Source: Annona cherimola
Taxonomy: Eukaryota > Streptophyta > Magnoliopsida > Magnoliales > Annonaceae
Assembly: GCA_030490835.1 (NCBI GenBank)
Contig: CM059977.1
Coordinates: forward strand, 24,285,335 to 24,349,334
DNA: 64,000 nucleotides
Reading direction: 5' to 3'
Position 1 is the stretch's first letter. Each line of letters begins with the position of its first letter. Of the stretch, positions 46,269-58,064 are shown piece after piece. Below the pieces are notes generated by a model. That model saw only the letters and a list, made by a program, of their open reading frames with translations, searched no databases and was not told the origin of the DNA. Position numbers and translations under genes: made by a program.

Positions 46269-46857
46269 GGGTATCTCTTCTTCTTCATTGTTTTTTTTTT
46301 TATTTCACCTGAAACATGGTTCCGATTTTCTCTGACGTGTTTTTCTGTCAACAACACAATTTTGTTGATGCGTTTGGCTCTGCCATTGAATTGGCTGATG
46401 TTGTTGGCCTAAACATTGTAAGTGTGGAACTCTGTAATTTATGTTGACGCCCACTTTTAAGTTGTACCACTCTTAGTACACCATTTTTAGTGTTATCTGT
46501 CTAAACACTGAATCAGTTCCACTGGATGAACATCAGGTATATCTGCCAATCTATGATTTCTGTAGCCACTGGATGGACATCAGGTATATCTGCCAATCTA
46601 TGATTTCTGTAGCCATAAAATTCACATCAGGTATATCCATGGAAAAACACAAGAGCCTGACCTTAACTAACTATTGTAGCATTTAAAGCATAGTTTTAAA
46701 GTAATCCGAACACACAGCACAGTTATCGGTCTACACTGGTCTGAAAAAATATATATATCATATCTGAAAACAGAAACAAGTGTTCCAAGATGTGCCTTTC
46801 CAGTGGTCAGGTGCAAAATGGCAGCCCCGGCTTCAAAATGTGTTGCGAAGAGGCAAA
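46269..46857. other. Tail-to-tail spacer with 47-bp tandem repeat
   Basis: These 589 bp separate the stop codons of two convergent REM genes and must hold both 3' UTRs. A tandem repeat at about 46,523-46,640 has units of 47 bp starting catcaggtatatctgcc at 46,531, 46,578 and 46,625 (the last one partial). Confidence 0.7.
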
Positions 46858-49800
46858 TCACGTTGCTTTTCTGGACTGTTTTCTGACGCGGTTCTTTCTT
46901 GTAAGTCGAGTAAGAGGCACCGTATGTTCCACCACACGGAAGATATGGACATGAAAGGTTATTTGTGTGCTTTCCCAACTGAGCTCGAAGACGCATGCAT
47001 CAGCTACCTCCAAATTGTTGCCGAAAACAAAGTCAAGCCAACCTACAGTGAATGCACTTGTTCCCTTTTCTCTGTGTTCATAGAAGACGTGCCACTTGCC
47101 GCCATTTGCGTTCCTGACCTCAACCAGTTGAGACTTCTTGGGAAGTTGTTCCCTCACAAAATCAGCTGGTATAGTCTGGAAGATGGAAATACTGTTTTCA
47201 TTAATCACAAAAAGAAAAAGGATAATATATGATCCTCAGGTCCTCAGATACAGCTTGCAAAACAAACAAAACCCATGGATGCCTGTTTTAGAAGGCAATC
47301 TCTACTAGTAAACTGTTTGAACTGACCATAGCGAATCTTCTCGAAACATGCGTTGGTTGCATTATTGCTGTAAAACTTGGGTTCGCAGTTTCGAAGGACA
47401 GAGCTAACCGAAGTGCTCTATCTTTTTCCTGTTCAGTCACAGGCCTCCTCTGAGATATAAAGTGTACAAGATACGTTTTCCATCCATCCGGTGGGGTCAT
47501 TACTTTCTCTTGCTTCACATCACAAAATTTCTTAATCAGCCCTGCATTTTATTTGTAAAAAAAAAAAAAAAAAACTCAAAAACCATCTAAAATTGAAACC
47601 AGATAATAAAACACGAACGTCGCTGCTTAAAATGATCACTATTCTATATAGAAGTTGGGTTGCGGATGAGGTTGTAAACAAGTCAAGAAGATAGCTCTGA
47701 GCTCTGATCCGCAGAAAGACCTGTCACAAGCACAAATTCAGGCATGTTCAACAAATTAGCCTACCTCACATCTCAGCTCATCTCAGCTCCATATGAGAGG
47801 TTAATAGATAAAATTCACGTGTTTGCATAGCTTAGGCTAACACACGACACTTTCATGGCTGCCTCTGCATTCCCTATTACTTTCTGCACTCCAGACAAGC
47901 TAAGTTTGCTCTTCTGGGATGATGGCAGCCAAGCAAAAGATGAGAAATCCATTCCCATCAACCAAGCTAAGCTCTGTGTGTCAGGCAAGAATCAAACTCT
48001 ATCCAGCTTGGAACACATGCAAAGTAGGATTGAACAACATCATGCTTTCTTTTCTACAGCCTTAGCTGCAATATAAAATGACTTTGCCCCAAGAAACATG
48101 CCAGCGTGATCAGATGAGTCATGAGGAAAATATTCTGCTAATGAAATCGAAGGTAGCTAAATGGTCTTTTGGAAACACTAGTGGCTGCAGTCAGTAAAAT
48201 CGTCAATGTCAACTTACTAATTATGAATATTCCCAGATTCGCAATCCCAGTAATATCTACCAATCTTTGAGTATGCTATGAGATTTGCAAATGTAGTAAC
48301 ATTTATCAATCATTAAGTTAAAAGATTTGCAATAATAGTAATCAATCATCATCACACTTTGGAATCCCCTTTGGTAGATTAAGGATCCTTATGAAAAGAA
48401 GAGAAGTATATCAATTGCACTGCACATGATGGTACAGCCAACATATTTATCTGGTGGAGCAACTCACTGAATGATGTCAAAGTTCTATATGACAAAAAAT
48501 AATAATTAAGAAGGGCAAATAAATTTCTCTAGCATCAGTTATTTGTGTTTAAAAGGTAAGAGTGGAGAGGTTTATCATGTTCAACATTTTGTCCATTAGG
48601 ATTGAATGGTTACCTGCATTTGGCTTCTTCCTTTTACCTCCACTATTCAGAACATGCTGAGCGTTCCTTATGATCTGTGACTTTTCCTCAGATTCAGATT
48701 CACACTCCTCCGACAATGCGTAGGGAGATTTACTATGTTTATCATCTCGCCCATCAGGATTAAATGGTTTTCTTACCACTAAGTTCTTCCTTTTGTCTCT
48801 CGTTTTCAGAACATACTGAGAGTTCCTATTGATCTGTGGCTTTTCCTTGTATTCAGATTCACAGTCCTGTAATGTAGTGTATAGAGATTTACTACATCCA
48901 ACATTTTGCCTGTCAGGATTAAATGTTTTTGCTGCCATTAATTTCCTTTTGCCTCTATTTTTCATAATATAGTCATAATACTCAAGGTCCCTCTCAGCCT
49001 GTTTCTCTTTCTCGTTTTCAGTTTCAGGGTCCTCTAACGTTGGGTAGAGAGATTTACCATGTCCGAAATTTTGCCTATCACGATTAAATATTTTTCCAAC
49101 CATTGACTTCTGCCTTTTGCCCCTAGTTTTCAAAACATAGTCAGCACACTGAGGACCCCTCTTGAGCCTTTGCTCTTTCTCATATTCAGTTTCAGACTCC
49201 TCAGAGGTTGTGTAGAGAGATTTACCATGTTCAACATCTAGCCTGTCACGATTAAATGTTTTCCCCACCATCGAGTTCTGCCTGTTGCCTCTAGTTTTCA
49301 GAACATACTCAGTGCACTGAGGGTGAGGGTCCCTCTTGTTCTGTTGCTCTTCCTTGTATTCAGTTTCAGACTCTTCCAATGTTGTGTTGTCTTCAGAACT
49401 AGTTGGAAGGGCATGAGAAGGCCTCGTGAATTCCTTAGTTTTCTTCCTCGTTTGACGCCATCTAGTGTCTCTCCCGTTTTCGTCCTTGTATTTCTTAATG
49501 AAATAAGAACTCACTTTTTCCACACCATTTTTATCAAAAATCAAAACATCAAACTGAGAATCACCAGAATAAGTGAATATCAGGAGATCACTTGCTGCTA
49601 AAGAGTGGTCTTCTGCAAATTCCCTCCAACCATTTTCAAACAACATACTATCTTCAGTTCCTTTGCATTCAACATTCCATATATGGCTACTTGGGCCCCT
49701 TAATTTGACAATATCAAAGAGATGCCCTCTGAAATTCAATATGAAATTCTCTGGAATTATCTGTAAAGTTCACAGGAGTAGAAAGTAAGAGGCAGGTAAC

Positions 49801-50669
49801 AAGAAATGGCCAAGACCCAAGTAACGGTTTTTTTATTCAGCAATATTTCCTTTGCAATGCAGACCACCCATACTTTAGGCAATTCAGCCGTTCTCAAACA
49901 TCCCATGAATCTGACTGTTGAAATGATTTCCAGTTTGTACTTCGAACTGCCGACTGTGCTTCTTAAAACATTAGAGTGCGGGTATAAGGAAGCTTAAACT
50001 CCATAATATTTTGGGGTGAATGCAGATACTTAAACATAACAAAAGGAGAAAAATAATACTAAAGAGGAATAAAAGTAAAAGAACTAGGTGGTTAAGAAAG
50101 ACTTCCATTTCTTTCGAGAAAAGAATGAAAAACATGGAATGTGAATACAATGGCCTTGAAAAATAGTGACAGTATAAATGCAAATTTTAGTTTGGAAATT
50201 CGATAGCTGAAATTAATAGTGTATGATACAACATCATGCTCTAGCAGCTTGAAGCCTTCCTTCATGACTGATTTTCCAAAGTTGCCTCCTGTGTGTGAAT
50301 GCGTGAAATGTCTCTAGCACTTACATGCAGGGGATGATGTCAACTATACACATATATTTCTACAAAAAAGAATGAGTCTGGAACAAAACCCAATTGTTAC
50401 AGACTAGACCACCCCACTACTAGCTCAAGGATTGAATATTTCAAGATTAAGCAGTTGAAATCACGACGGCCAACATGGTGCCTTTGTTGACTATTCAGAA
50501 TTCATACAAGACATGATTAATCAAAATGCTTAAGCCGCTAACAAGAAATACTTACAAGCCTCCTAGAAGAGTTATCAGACATTCTCCAAACAAAGCGAGC
50601 AGTTTTGTGATTCCAATAAATGTGTTTTGCACTTTGCCGGCAACCTCTGCACCTTTCCACCATTTCCAT
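46858..50669 (-). CDS. REM-type B3 protein with five-unit repeat linker
   Basis: Exons 50669-50556, 49760-48614, 47541-47327 and 47175-46858 join in phase (0, 1, 0) to give 597 residues. The N-terminus has a CRGC motif and HIYWNHK typical of REM relatives. The first B3 domain follows across the exon 1/2 junction (SSRRL to IIPENFILNFRGHLFDIVKL, then FENGWREFAEDHSLAASDLL). Exon 2 continues into a charged linker of five tandem units of about 53-59 residues, each with ESETEY, YVLKTRGKR and FNRDRQN-like motifs. The second B3 spans exons 3 and 4 (NPSFTAIMQPTHVSRRFAM, TIPADFVREQLPKKSQLVEV, GKWHVFYE, VGWLDFVFGNNLE). It probably binds DNA in the nucleus. It shares ancestry with the plus-strand neighbour and with the decayed copy at 33-36 kb. 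I chose M at 50,669; the second M two residues on is equally possible. Confidence 0.78.
48614..49390 (-). repeat. Coding tandem repeat, five units of about 165 bp
   Basis: Within exon 2 of the minus-strand REM gene, five diverged direct repeats encode acidic ESE(T/S)E-Y blocks alternating with basic KTRGKRQK and FN(R/P)DRQN blocks. DNA similar to the unit end continues past the splice donor at 48,613 into the intron, in another frame. Confidence 0.85.
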
Positions 50670-51080
50670 GGCTTCTGTCTCTAAAAGATGATGAAGACTC
50701 GCATCATGCAAAAGCAAATAAAGCATGTAAGCCTACAACTACCACTAGATTATTAAGAATATGACAGCAAACATTGTTTCCCACAATCATGGGGACAGCA
50801 CCCAAATGAATGTCCATCAATGATCATGCTATTGATATCATGACTAATTTGAGATAATCCATTCCTTCGCCTCGCATCACACAAGTGGCTAGATCATCAG
50901 CAATAGAAGCGTTGACTAACCATCATGGTTGACCCCATGCAATTAAATTGGCCTTGAAAATTAGTCCTTACGGCCTTGCGGCAGTGTTCTAGTTTGCTTA
51001 TACTATGATTAGCAATCTTCATAACCACGATTACTTGATGGCTGATCTAATTACAAAGATCGAACCTGTTGTGGCATGAA
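50670..51080. other. Upstream region of the minus-strand REM gene
   Basis: This is the only DNA between the REM start codon and the Copia element, so it should hold the 5' UTR and proximal promoter. I see no clear TATA box or coding frame. Confidence 0.4.
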
Positions 51081-51085
51081 CAACA

Positions 51086-51542
51086 TGTTGGAATTTCTGG
51101 ACATACATATATTATTTATATATATGTGCTATCATAAATTAATGGTCCAAATCATAAAAGTGATCTTATAAGAATTTATGGACCTAAATCATTTAATAAA
51201 GCATGGATCTCCTATGCGTAGAAACCATATAGCCTAAATTCCAATTTCTAGTTTTATGATGGACTAAATTGGAAATAGGAAACTAGGCTTTCTATAAAAT
51301 GGGTTGTGGTCCCCGAGTTATGCATCGGTTAGGTTTTTCTCTCTGCCATCCATCATCAGAAAGGAAGAGGAGCTACACTCTCCAAAACCTGGGTGCACTA
51401 ACTTGGAAGACCCTAAGCCAAAGATCATTAGCATCCATGGATTCAGGTACGCTTCCGCTTATGGTTTTAATTTCTTGATAATTCTAGCATGAGACAGATC
51501 CTGCATTGATTATGGATTTAATCAATGGTTGTTTTTCTAACA
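51086..51542 (+). repeat. 5' LTR of the Copia element
   Basis: 457 bp, tips TG and CA. It contains a possible TATA-like tctataaaat near 51,291, just before a cytosine-rich stretch, and is nearly identical to the 3' copy. Confidence 0.92.
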
Positions 51543-51544
51543 AG

Positions 51545-51556
51545 TGGTATCAGAGC
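51545..51556 (+). other. Primer-binding site, tRNA-iMet type
   Basis: tggtatcagagc is complementary to the 3' end of plant initiator tRNA-Met, the usual Copia primer. It starts two bases after the LTR. Confidence 0.9.
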
Positions 51557-52139
51557 CATAATCTTCATGTTAGATTATTGAGAAAGATTTATGAATTCAT
51601 GTATGCTGTTTGAATGCATGTAAAGGATTTATAGAAAATCAAAAACCTAGTTACGGCTGCCACAGTTCATCTGGAATTTATCAAAAAAAAAAAAAAAAAA
51701 AATCTTGCTGCCTGGATTTTTGCCGTCGCTGTCGAGATTGGGTTTGCCACTGGGATGCCGGATCTGGTGCTTTGTGCCGCTGGAAAAAGAGCTGCCGAGT
51801 ATCTGGATTCAGATCTGGAGTTGCGCTGCCGGTTTTGTCGCCGCCGGATCTTAGATGTTTCACTGCTGGTTTTGTTGCCGCAGAGTTTGAATTACTTTGC
51901 CACATTTCCTTTTGATTTTTATATTAAAAAAAAATGAAAGGGACGATTCATGATATCACTGTATCCTTTTGATTTTCATATTAAAAAAAATGAAAGGTAG
52001 GATTCATGATCGTTGTCCTCTTCTCCATTTTTGGTTTTGAATCTTGATGCAAATGAATAAAATAAAAATGAAAGGGATGGAAAGTCAAAAGCAGTATTCA
52101 TGATCGTTGTCTTCTTCTTTATTATTAAAACAAAAGACA

Positions 52140-52620
52140 ATTGGAAATCGCACCGTTTTCTGCTTGTTTTCGCTGGATTCAGCCAGTGTTGGGTTTCCGT
52201 TTGCGATCCGGCTTCTGGGATTTAGACGCTGGCTGGCAGTGATGACAGCGTTTTGGGAGCTGGAAGCCAGACGCCGGAATTCAAGGTGGATCAGCGACGG
52301 CACTGGACGGGGCCGCTGGATGCTTCTGCTGGGCGGCTTGCGTTCTGAACGGACTGGCTGCCGAAGAAGACGATCAGCAGTGTCCGGGCGGCTGTTGCTG
52401 GCGACAGCGCCTTGGCTGGCGGGTTCGGCTGCAAGGCAGCACGGTGTGCGGCGGCATAGGGGCAGTGTGTAGGCTGCGGCGGCATAGGGGCAGTGGGGTG
52501 GGTTGTGTAGGCTGCGGCGGCATAGGGGCATTGTGTAGGCTGCGGCGGGATGGGGGCAGTAGGGTGGCTTGTGTAGGCTGCGGCGGCACGGGGAAATGGT
52601 AGCTAAGGTTAGGGTTTTTT
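52140..52620 (+). repeat. GC-rich leader with tandem motif
   Basis: In the place of the element's leader, GC-rich DNA contains several copies of gtgtaggctgcggcggcat followed by aggggcagt (about 52,440-52,590). Such DNA contrasts sharply with the AT-rich rest of the element. No protein family is recognised in it. Confidence 0.6.
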
Positions 52621-53261
52621 GTTTTTAAGGGAGGAGATGAACTTTTACAGAAAACCCCCTGGCTAGATAAATTGTATAAAACTCCTTTGCAGAAATTTGC
52701 AAACCGCCCCCTTGTGGAAATTACAAATAGGCCACAGAAATTTTCGAGCTGGGCCAGGCCTGAGCCCAATTCATCAGGCCCATAGCTAAACTCCTCCTTT
52801 GTACCTGGGCGGGCCTGTGAAACAGGCCCAGGTGGAAACAGCCCAGTTCAAGCAGGCCCAGTCAGCCCAGATCTAAAAGCCCAGCCCATTCAGTTAAGCT
52901 CGTTTCAGCCCACCCACAGTACAGCCCACCAGAAAAGGACACGTGGCAGCCCAATAACCGTCCAAATTAAAATTCACATATCTGATGATCCCTTTATCCG
53001 ATTTGGACGATCTAATAGTGATTTTCTATGTTTTTGGACATTCTGGATTGAATGGAAGGGTCAGATTAACCTAAATAGGTCCAGAAATATTATTTTTGTG
53101 AAATTAACATATATGCATGCAAATGTTTAAATTACATTTAAGTCATATGCTTAGTTTATGAATATTTAGAAAGCAAATAATGTATAAATTCATGTGTCTA
53201 TGATTTATTGCTTTCTATCATGCAAAATTCTATTTTTGGATCTTTTGGAATTTAAATTTCA

Positions 53262-54340
53262 AATAATGGCGTAAATATTCTTTATGGATGTCTGATATTT
53301 TAAAATAAATTAATTGAAACATCATGCTGCCAAAGTAGCCTCTCTTGTGTAGATTAATTTATTTTTAAAATATTAAGATGATTGTGTGATGTAATTCATG
53401 CGAATTTTAATCGGCCCAAAGGAAGGTTAATTTTTGGCCGAATTATATTCACACATGTGGTAATAAATATGTGATAATTATTTGGTTTTCCATGTGAATA
53501 ATAAGTCGGTCCAAAGAAAGGCTTATTATTTGACAGGATTTTATTATCAATATTTGATTACTACAACAAGAATACCATTTACAAGTTAATATTTCTGTCC
53601 AAAGACTAAATATTAATGTTGTGCTAGGTATCTTGTGATGGGTCTTGCCATTATTTGAATTTTTACTAAAGTTTTATGTTTGGAATTCAGAAATAAGTTC
53701 AATATTTTGGATTTTTTATTAAATTCAAATAATGGTACAAGTATTTTTATGGATGTCTAATGTTTTAAAATAAATTGATTGCAACAACATGCTACCAAAG
53801 TAGCCTCTCTTGTGTAAGTTAATTTATTTTTAAGACATTAAGATAATTGTGTGTATGTAATTCATGCGAATATTCATCGGCCCAAAGGAAGATTAATATT
53901 TGGCCGAATTGCGTACACACTTATGGTAATAAATATACAACAATTATTTGGTACTCCATGTGAATAACAAGTCGGTCCAAAGAAAGGCTTGTTATTTGAC
54001 AGGATTTTATTGTTAAATATTTGATTACTACACTAAAATATTGTGGATATGTAATTATGCGGATATTAATCGGCCCAAAGGAAGATTAATATTTGGCCGG
54101 ATTACATAGACATATGCGGTGATAAATATATGATAATTATTAGGCATTCCATGTGAACAATAGTCGGTCCAAAGAAAGGCTTATTGTTTAACAGGACTTT
54201 ATTATCAATATTTGATCACTGCACCAAGAGTACCACTTACAAATTAATACTTTTGTCCAAAGACTAAGTATTAATGTTGTACTAGGTATCTTGTGATGGG
54301 CCCTACCATTATTTGAATTGCTAAAGTTCTATATAAAAGT
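53262..54340 (+). repeat. Large diverged tandem repeats in the gag position
   Basis: Blocks containing tcggcccaaaggaag, ggccgaatt and gtcggtccaaagaaaggctt recur with starts near 53,412, 53,878 and 54,071. A block with gctaccaaagtagcctctct occurs twice. Each unit contains short self-complementary parts (tcggcccaaa... with ...tttggccga). This stretch occupies the space where gag would be expected. Confidence 0.7.
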
Positions 54341-55779
54341 TATGTGAACATATTGTTTTGTTTAAATTTTGGTTAACTTATCTGCTTGTGCTATATCTGC
54401 CAGCATTTATTCTATTTTCATATTGAAGTAATGAAAATAAAATATTATGATCATTCTAGGCATTATGAATCTAAACCATGCACTAAGGATTGAACGATTC
54501 ACTACTCTTGTGGTTAAAAGTTCCAATAAAAAAAAAAAAAATTGGAACTTTAATAAGTGAGATTGTTAAAATTGCATGTGTTTTATGATTATAAAGTATA
54601 AAATTTTGAAAACTTTCAAGGGGGTATCATGTCCAAAAGGGTAACTAATGCCAAAATTTATATTTAGAAAATTCTAAAGTATTGCTAAAGGTAATAAAGC
54701 TGAAACAAGTACGATTCGTTCGAACTTGATTTCAATAAGGTATAAAGTTAAAGGAAATATAAGGGAGTACTTATCTCTTCTTACTTTGAAACTAAAGGCA
54801 CTAAGGATAAAGCGGATTTGCTTGTGCATTTAGTTTTGATTCTCCTAAACACAATTTGGTCAGTTTAAAGTTAATAATAACTGACAAAAGGATAAATGAT
54901 CTCTTGATGAGTTTATTTTTATTATGTGCAAAAGGAGAATAAATTAAAGTAAGAATATACTAAAAGTATTCACTTGGCAAGTACCTTTAAGGACATGAAA
55001 AATGATAAATAAACTATGGATGGTCCAATACAAATTTGGTTATTACTTTTGACAGGTTCTTGGACACATAGAGGAGAATTGTACTAATAATGGGTACATT
55101 TTTCACTTTGGTTTGTTCAGTATTAATTTAGCCTTAGACCCAAGACACATTTTTTTATGAATAGATTTGATGTTGCTATTCATGTAAGGGTGTCTATGTG
55201 AGGTTACTTGAGTTGCTAAAAGGCCAAATGATGATGAAAGATTCATCGATGGAGGCGATAGCAAATCAAATACTATTGAGGCTATATGGTCATTTAAGTT
55301 ATTATTATTGTTAAAAACTAAATTTTATTTAAATTCAGAAGAGATATATGGTACCATTTTTTAAATGGAATTTTTAGTTCCTTCTTTTGAATTTAAATAT
55401 TATTGGATATGCTGAACAATATCAAGATGTAAATCCTATGATCCCACATTCAGTTCTATTGAGACCAAAAATGTCAATTCTTTGAGGAAATTGAGCTTGA
55501 GGGGGAGATATAGTTAGGGACTATGTCTTTAAAGAGAAATCTATAAGACATCGTTGATAAACAGGATATTCCTGATGATCAAGCTCAACAACCTCAAGAA
55601 TGGATGTCATTGAAGTGATCTACTAGAGAAAGGAAAATGCGGTTTCTGATGATTGCATCAGATTTTGCCAATACGTAAGGATGACATTGGAATGGTGGAA
55701 GGCGATTTCATCAAACAATGCAAAGTAAAACCTTTCAAAAGTAGATTGATGCCATAAGTATGTGATTAAGTTCATAAAA

Positions 55780-57125
55780 GACAATGATGTTTTGGTAGCC
55801 TATTCTATTACCTAAAAGTATAAAGTTGATTGGTTATAAATGGATATTTAAAACCAAGAAAGAAGGTAATGTGGAAAGGTATAAGGATTGTTTTGTCTCA
55901 ATGAACTTTACTCAAAAGGAAGGCATAGATTACAAAGAAATTTTCTCTCCGGTTTTATTGAAAATTTCTTTCAAGATAAATGGTTTTAATAATGGGTTTT
56001 AACCTTGAGCTATGGTAAATGGATGTAAAGATAACATTTATAATAAATTTTCAGTTTTTAAGATAAAAAGATCCATCTACAAGCTTAAGCAAGTTTTCTA
56101 ATAATGGTATTGCAAATGTCATCAAATTATCATTTCATTTGGTCTTGAAATGAATTCGGTTGATGATTGCATATACTATAATTTCAGTGGGAGAAATCAT
56201 ATTTTCAGTGGGAGTAACACAGATATACTGTTTCCCAACATCAAGATAAGTTTATTGCATAAACTTAAGATATTTTTTGTCAAAGAATTTTGAAACGAAA
56301 TATGTCTTTTGTATTAGGAATTCAGATATATCAAGATTATTCTAGATGTATTCTTGGATTATTACAAAATACTCATATTAAGGAAATATTTAAGATACTT
56401 GATATGCAGGATTGCAAATTAAGAATACCTCCTTGCTAAGGAAGACAAAATTAATTTTATCTAAATCAATGTCCCAAGAATGATTTTAAGTCTAAGGAAA
56501 TGCAAAAGACTCCCTATGCTTTAGCAGTGGGAAGTTTGATTTATGTTCAGGTTTTGAATCTCAAGATGTATGTATTCGGTTACTGCGTACATTATTGGGA
56601 TGTTGGGCAGATATTTTAAGTAATTGAGGAATGGATCTTTAAGATGCAGCCAAACAGATTTTTAAAACATTTTTTTTAGAAAACAAAATATTATATGTTC
56701 ACATACAGAAAGTCATATAAGTAAGAGATCATTTGGTATTCAGATTGTTACTTTATTGGATGCAAATACAGTTTGAGATCCACTTCAGGCTATATTTATC
56801 TGTTTGTTGGAAAATCTATATCAGGAAAAAGTGCTTAGCAGACACTTATAGCTTTTCGACCATGACAACAGAGTTTATAGCATATTATGGGGCATCCAAT
56901 TATGGAATATGACTACAGAATATTGTCACAGGGCTGCAAAATATAAATAACATTGAAAGACCACTTAAGTTATTTCGTGACAATAAATTAGTAGTCAGTC
57001 TAATATTCCAACAACAACAGGAGTTCAGCAATGTTCCTGGTTGTTAAGGAAAGGATTCAGGAAAATAAAGTGTCTATAAAGCATATTGCGACAAACTCCA
57101 AAATTGCGGATCCGCTTACTAAGAG
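55780..57125 (+). pseudogene. Remnant of Copia reverse transcriptase / RNase H
   Basis: Conserved RT stretch GYKWIFKTKKEGNVERYKD followed by FTQKEGIDYKEIFSPV is readable near 55,830-55,960, and SLIYVQV-like and RNase H-like (RPLKLFRDNK) stretches near 56,530 and 56,960. Stops and frameshifts occur every few tens of codons, and the catalytic YVDD block is not readable. It cannot encode a working polymerase. Confidence 0.75.
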
Positions 57126-57602
57126 TAACACCTTATGGTCTTTCATGAGCATACTGCTCACACAGGTGTTGTATCATTTAATGATATGCTAGTTAAGTGG
57201 GAGTTTGTATTTATTTGCTTTTCTGGTTTAGACACTTTACTATGGTTATGGATATTTTCTGCAGAAATAAAGAATTCAGTATTTTTGATTTTACAGTACT
57301 TTTGGTATTGGTTTGATCTCACCAAATAAGGTGGACCAGTTGGAAATAGGCATGTTAGATCACGTTACATGTAATTTCCATGCTACGCATCCATGCTTGA
57401 TCTATGTCGTTTAGTTATGTTTGATATATGTGATCTTGGATGGGTCTAGTTACGATAAATGTAACAAAGGCCGCCTTGGTTCTATGTTGGCATAATTAAT
57501 GGACGAGATTGTTCGGAAATAATTTTGATATGATAGCATAAGGTTTTGAGCTCATATGGTCATATATATAATTATAAAATACATGTAGTCCAAGTGGGAG
57601 AT

Positions 57603-58059
57603 TGTTGGAATTTCTGGACATACATATATTATTTATATATATGTGCTATCATAAATTAATGGTCCAAATCATAAAAGTGATCTTATAAGAATTTATGGAC
57701 CTAAATCATTTAATAAAGCATGGATCTCCTATGCGTAGAAACCATATAGCCTAAATTCCAATTTCTAGTTTTATGATGGACTAAATTGGAAATAGGAAAC
57801 TAGGCTTTCTATAAAATGGGTTGTGGTCCCCGAGTTATGCATCGGTTAGGTTTTTCTCTCTGCCATCCATCAGCAGAAAGGAAGAGGAGCTACACTCTCC
57901 AAAACCTGGGTGCACTAACTTGGAAGACCCTAAGCCAAAGATCATTAGCATCCATAGATTCAGGTACGCTTCCGCTTATGGTTTTAATTTCTTGATAATT
58001 CTAGCATGAGACAGATCCTGCATTGATTATGGATTTAATCAATGGTTGTTTTTCTAACA
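57603..58059 (+). repeat. 3' LTR of the Copia element
   Basis: 457 bp, preceded by the polypurine tract caagtgggagat. Two substitutions distinguish it from the 5' LTR by eye. Confidence 0.92.
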
Positions 58060-58064
58060 CAACA

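Larger units (their letters stand above)
51086..58059 (+). mobile_element. Complete Copia-type LTR retrotransposon, decayed interior
   Basis: Two 457-bp LTRs (51086-51542 and 57603-58059) begin tgttgg and end ctaaca. A perfect 5-bp duplication, caaca, stands at 51081-51085 and 58060-58064. The primer-binding site (tggtatcagagc, initiator tRNA-Met type) starts two bases after the 5' LTR, and a polypurine tract (caagtgggagat) ends at the 3' LTR. By eye the LTRs differ at only two positions (51,356/57,873 and 51,439/57,956), so insertion was recent. The interior has no long open frame. Recognisable reverse transcriptase and RNase H remnants at 55.8-57.1 kb are full of stops. Gag, protease and integrase were not recognised. 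The RT remnant and tRNA-Met primer site indicate the Copia (Ty1) superfamily. Confidence 0.92.

Noticed and set aside
47855..48076. 73-residue plus-strand open frame inside a REM intron
   Set aside because: No recognised domain and no flanking splice or promoter evidence for a nested gene.
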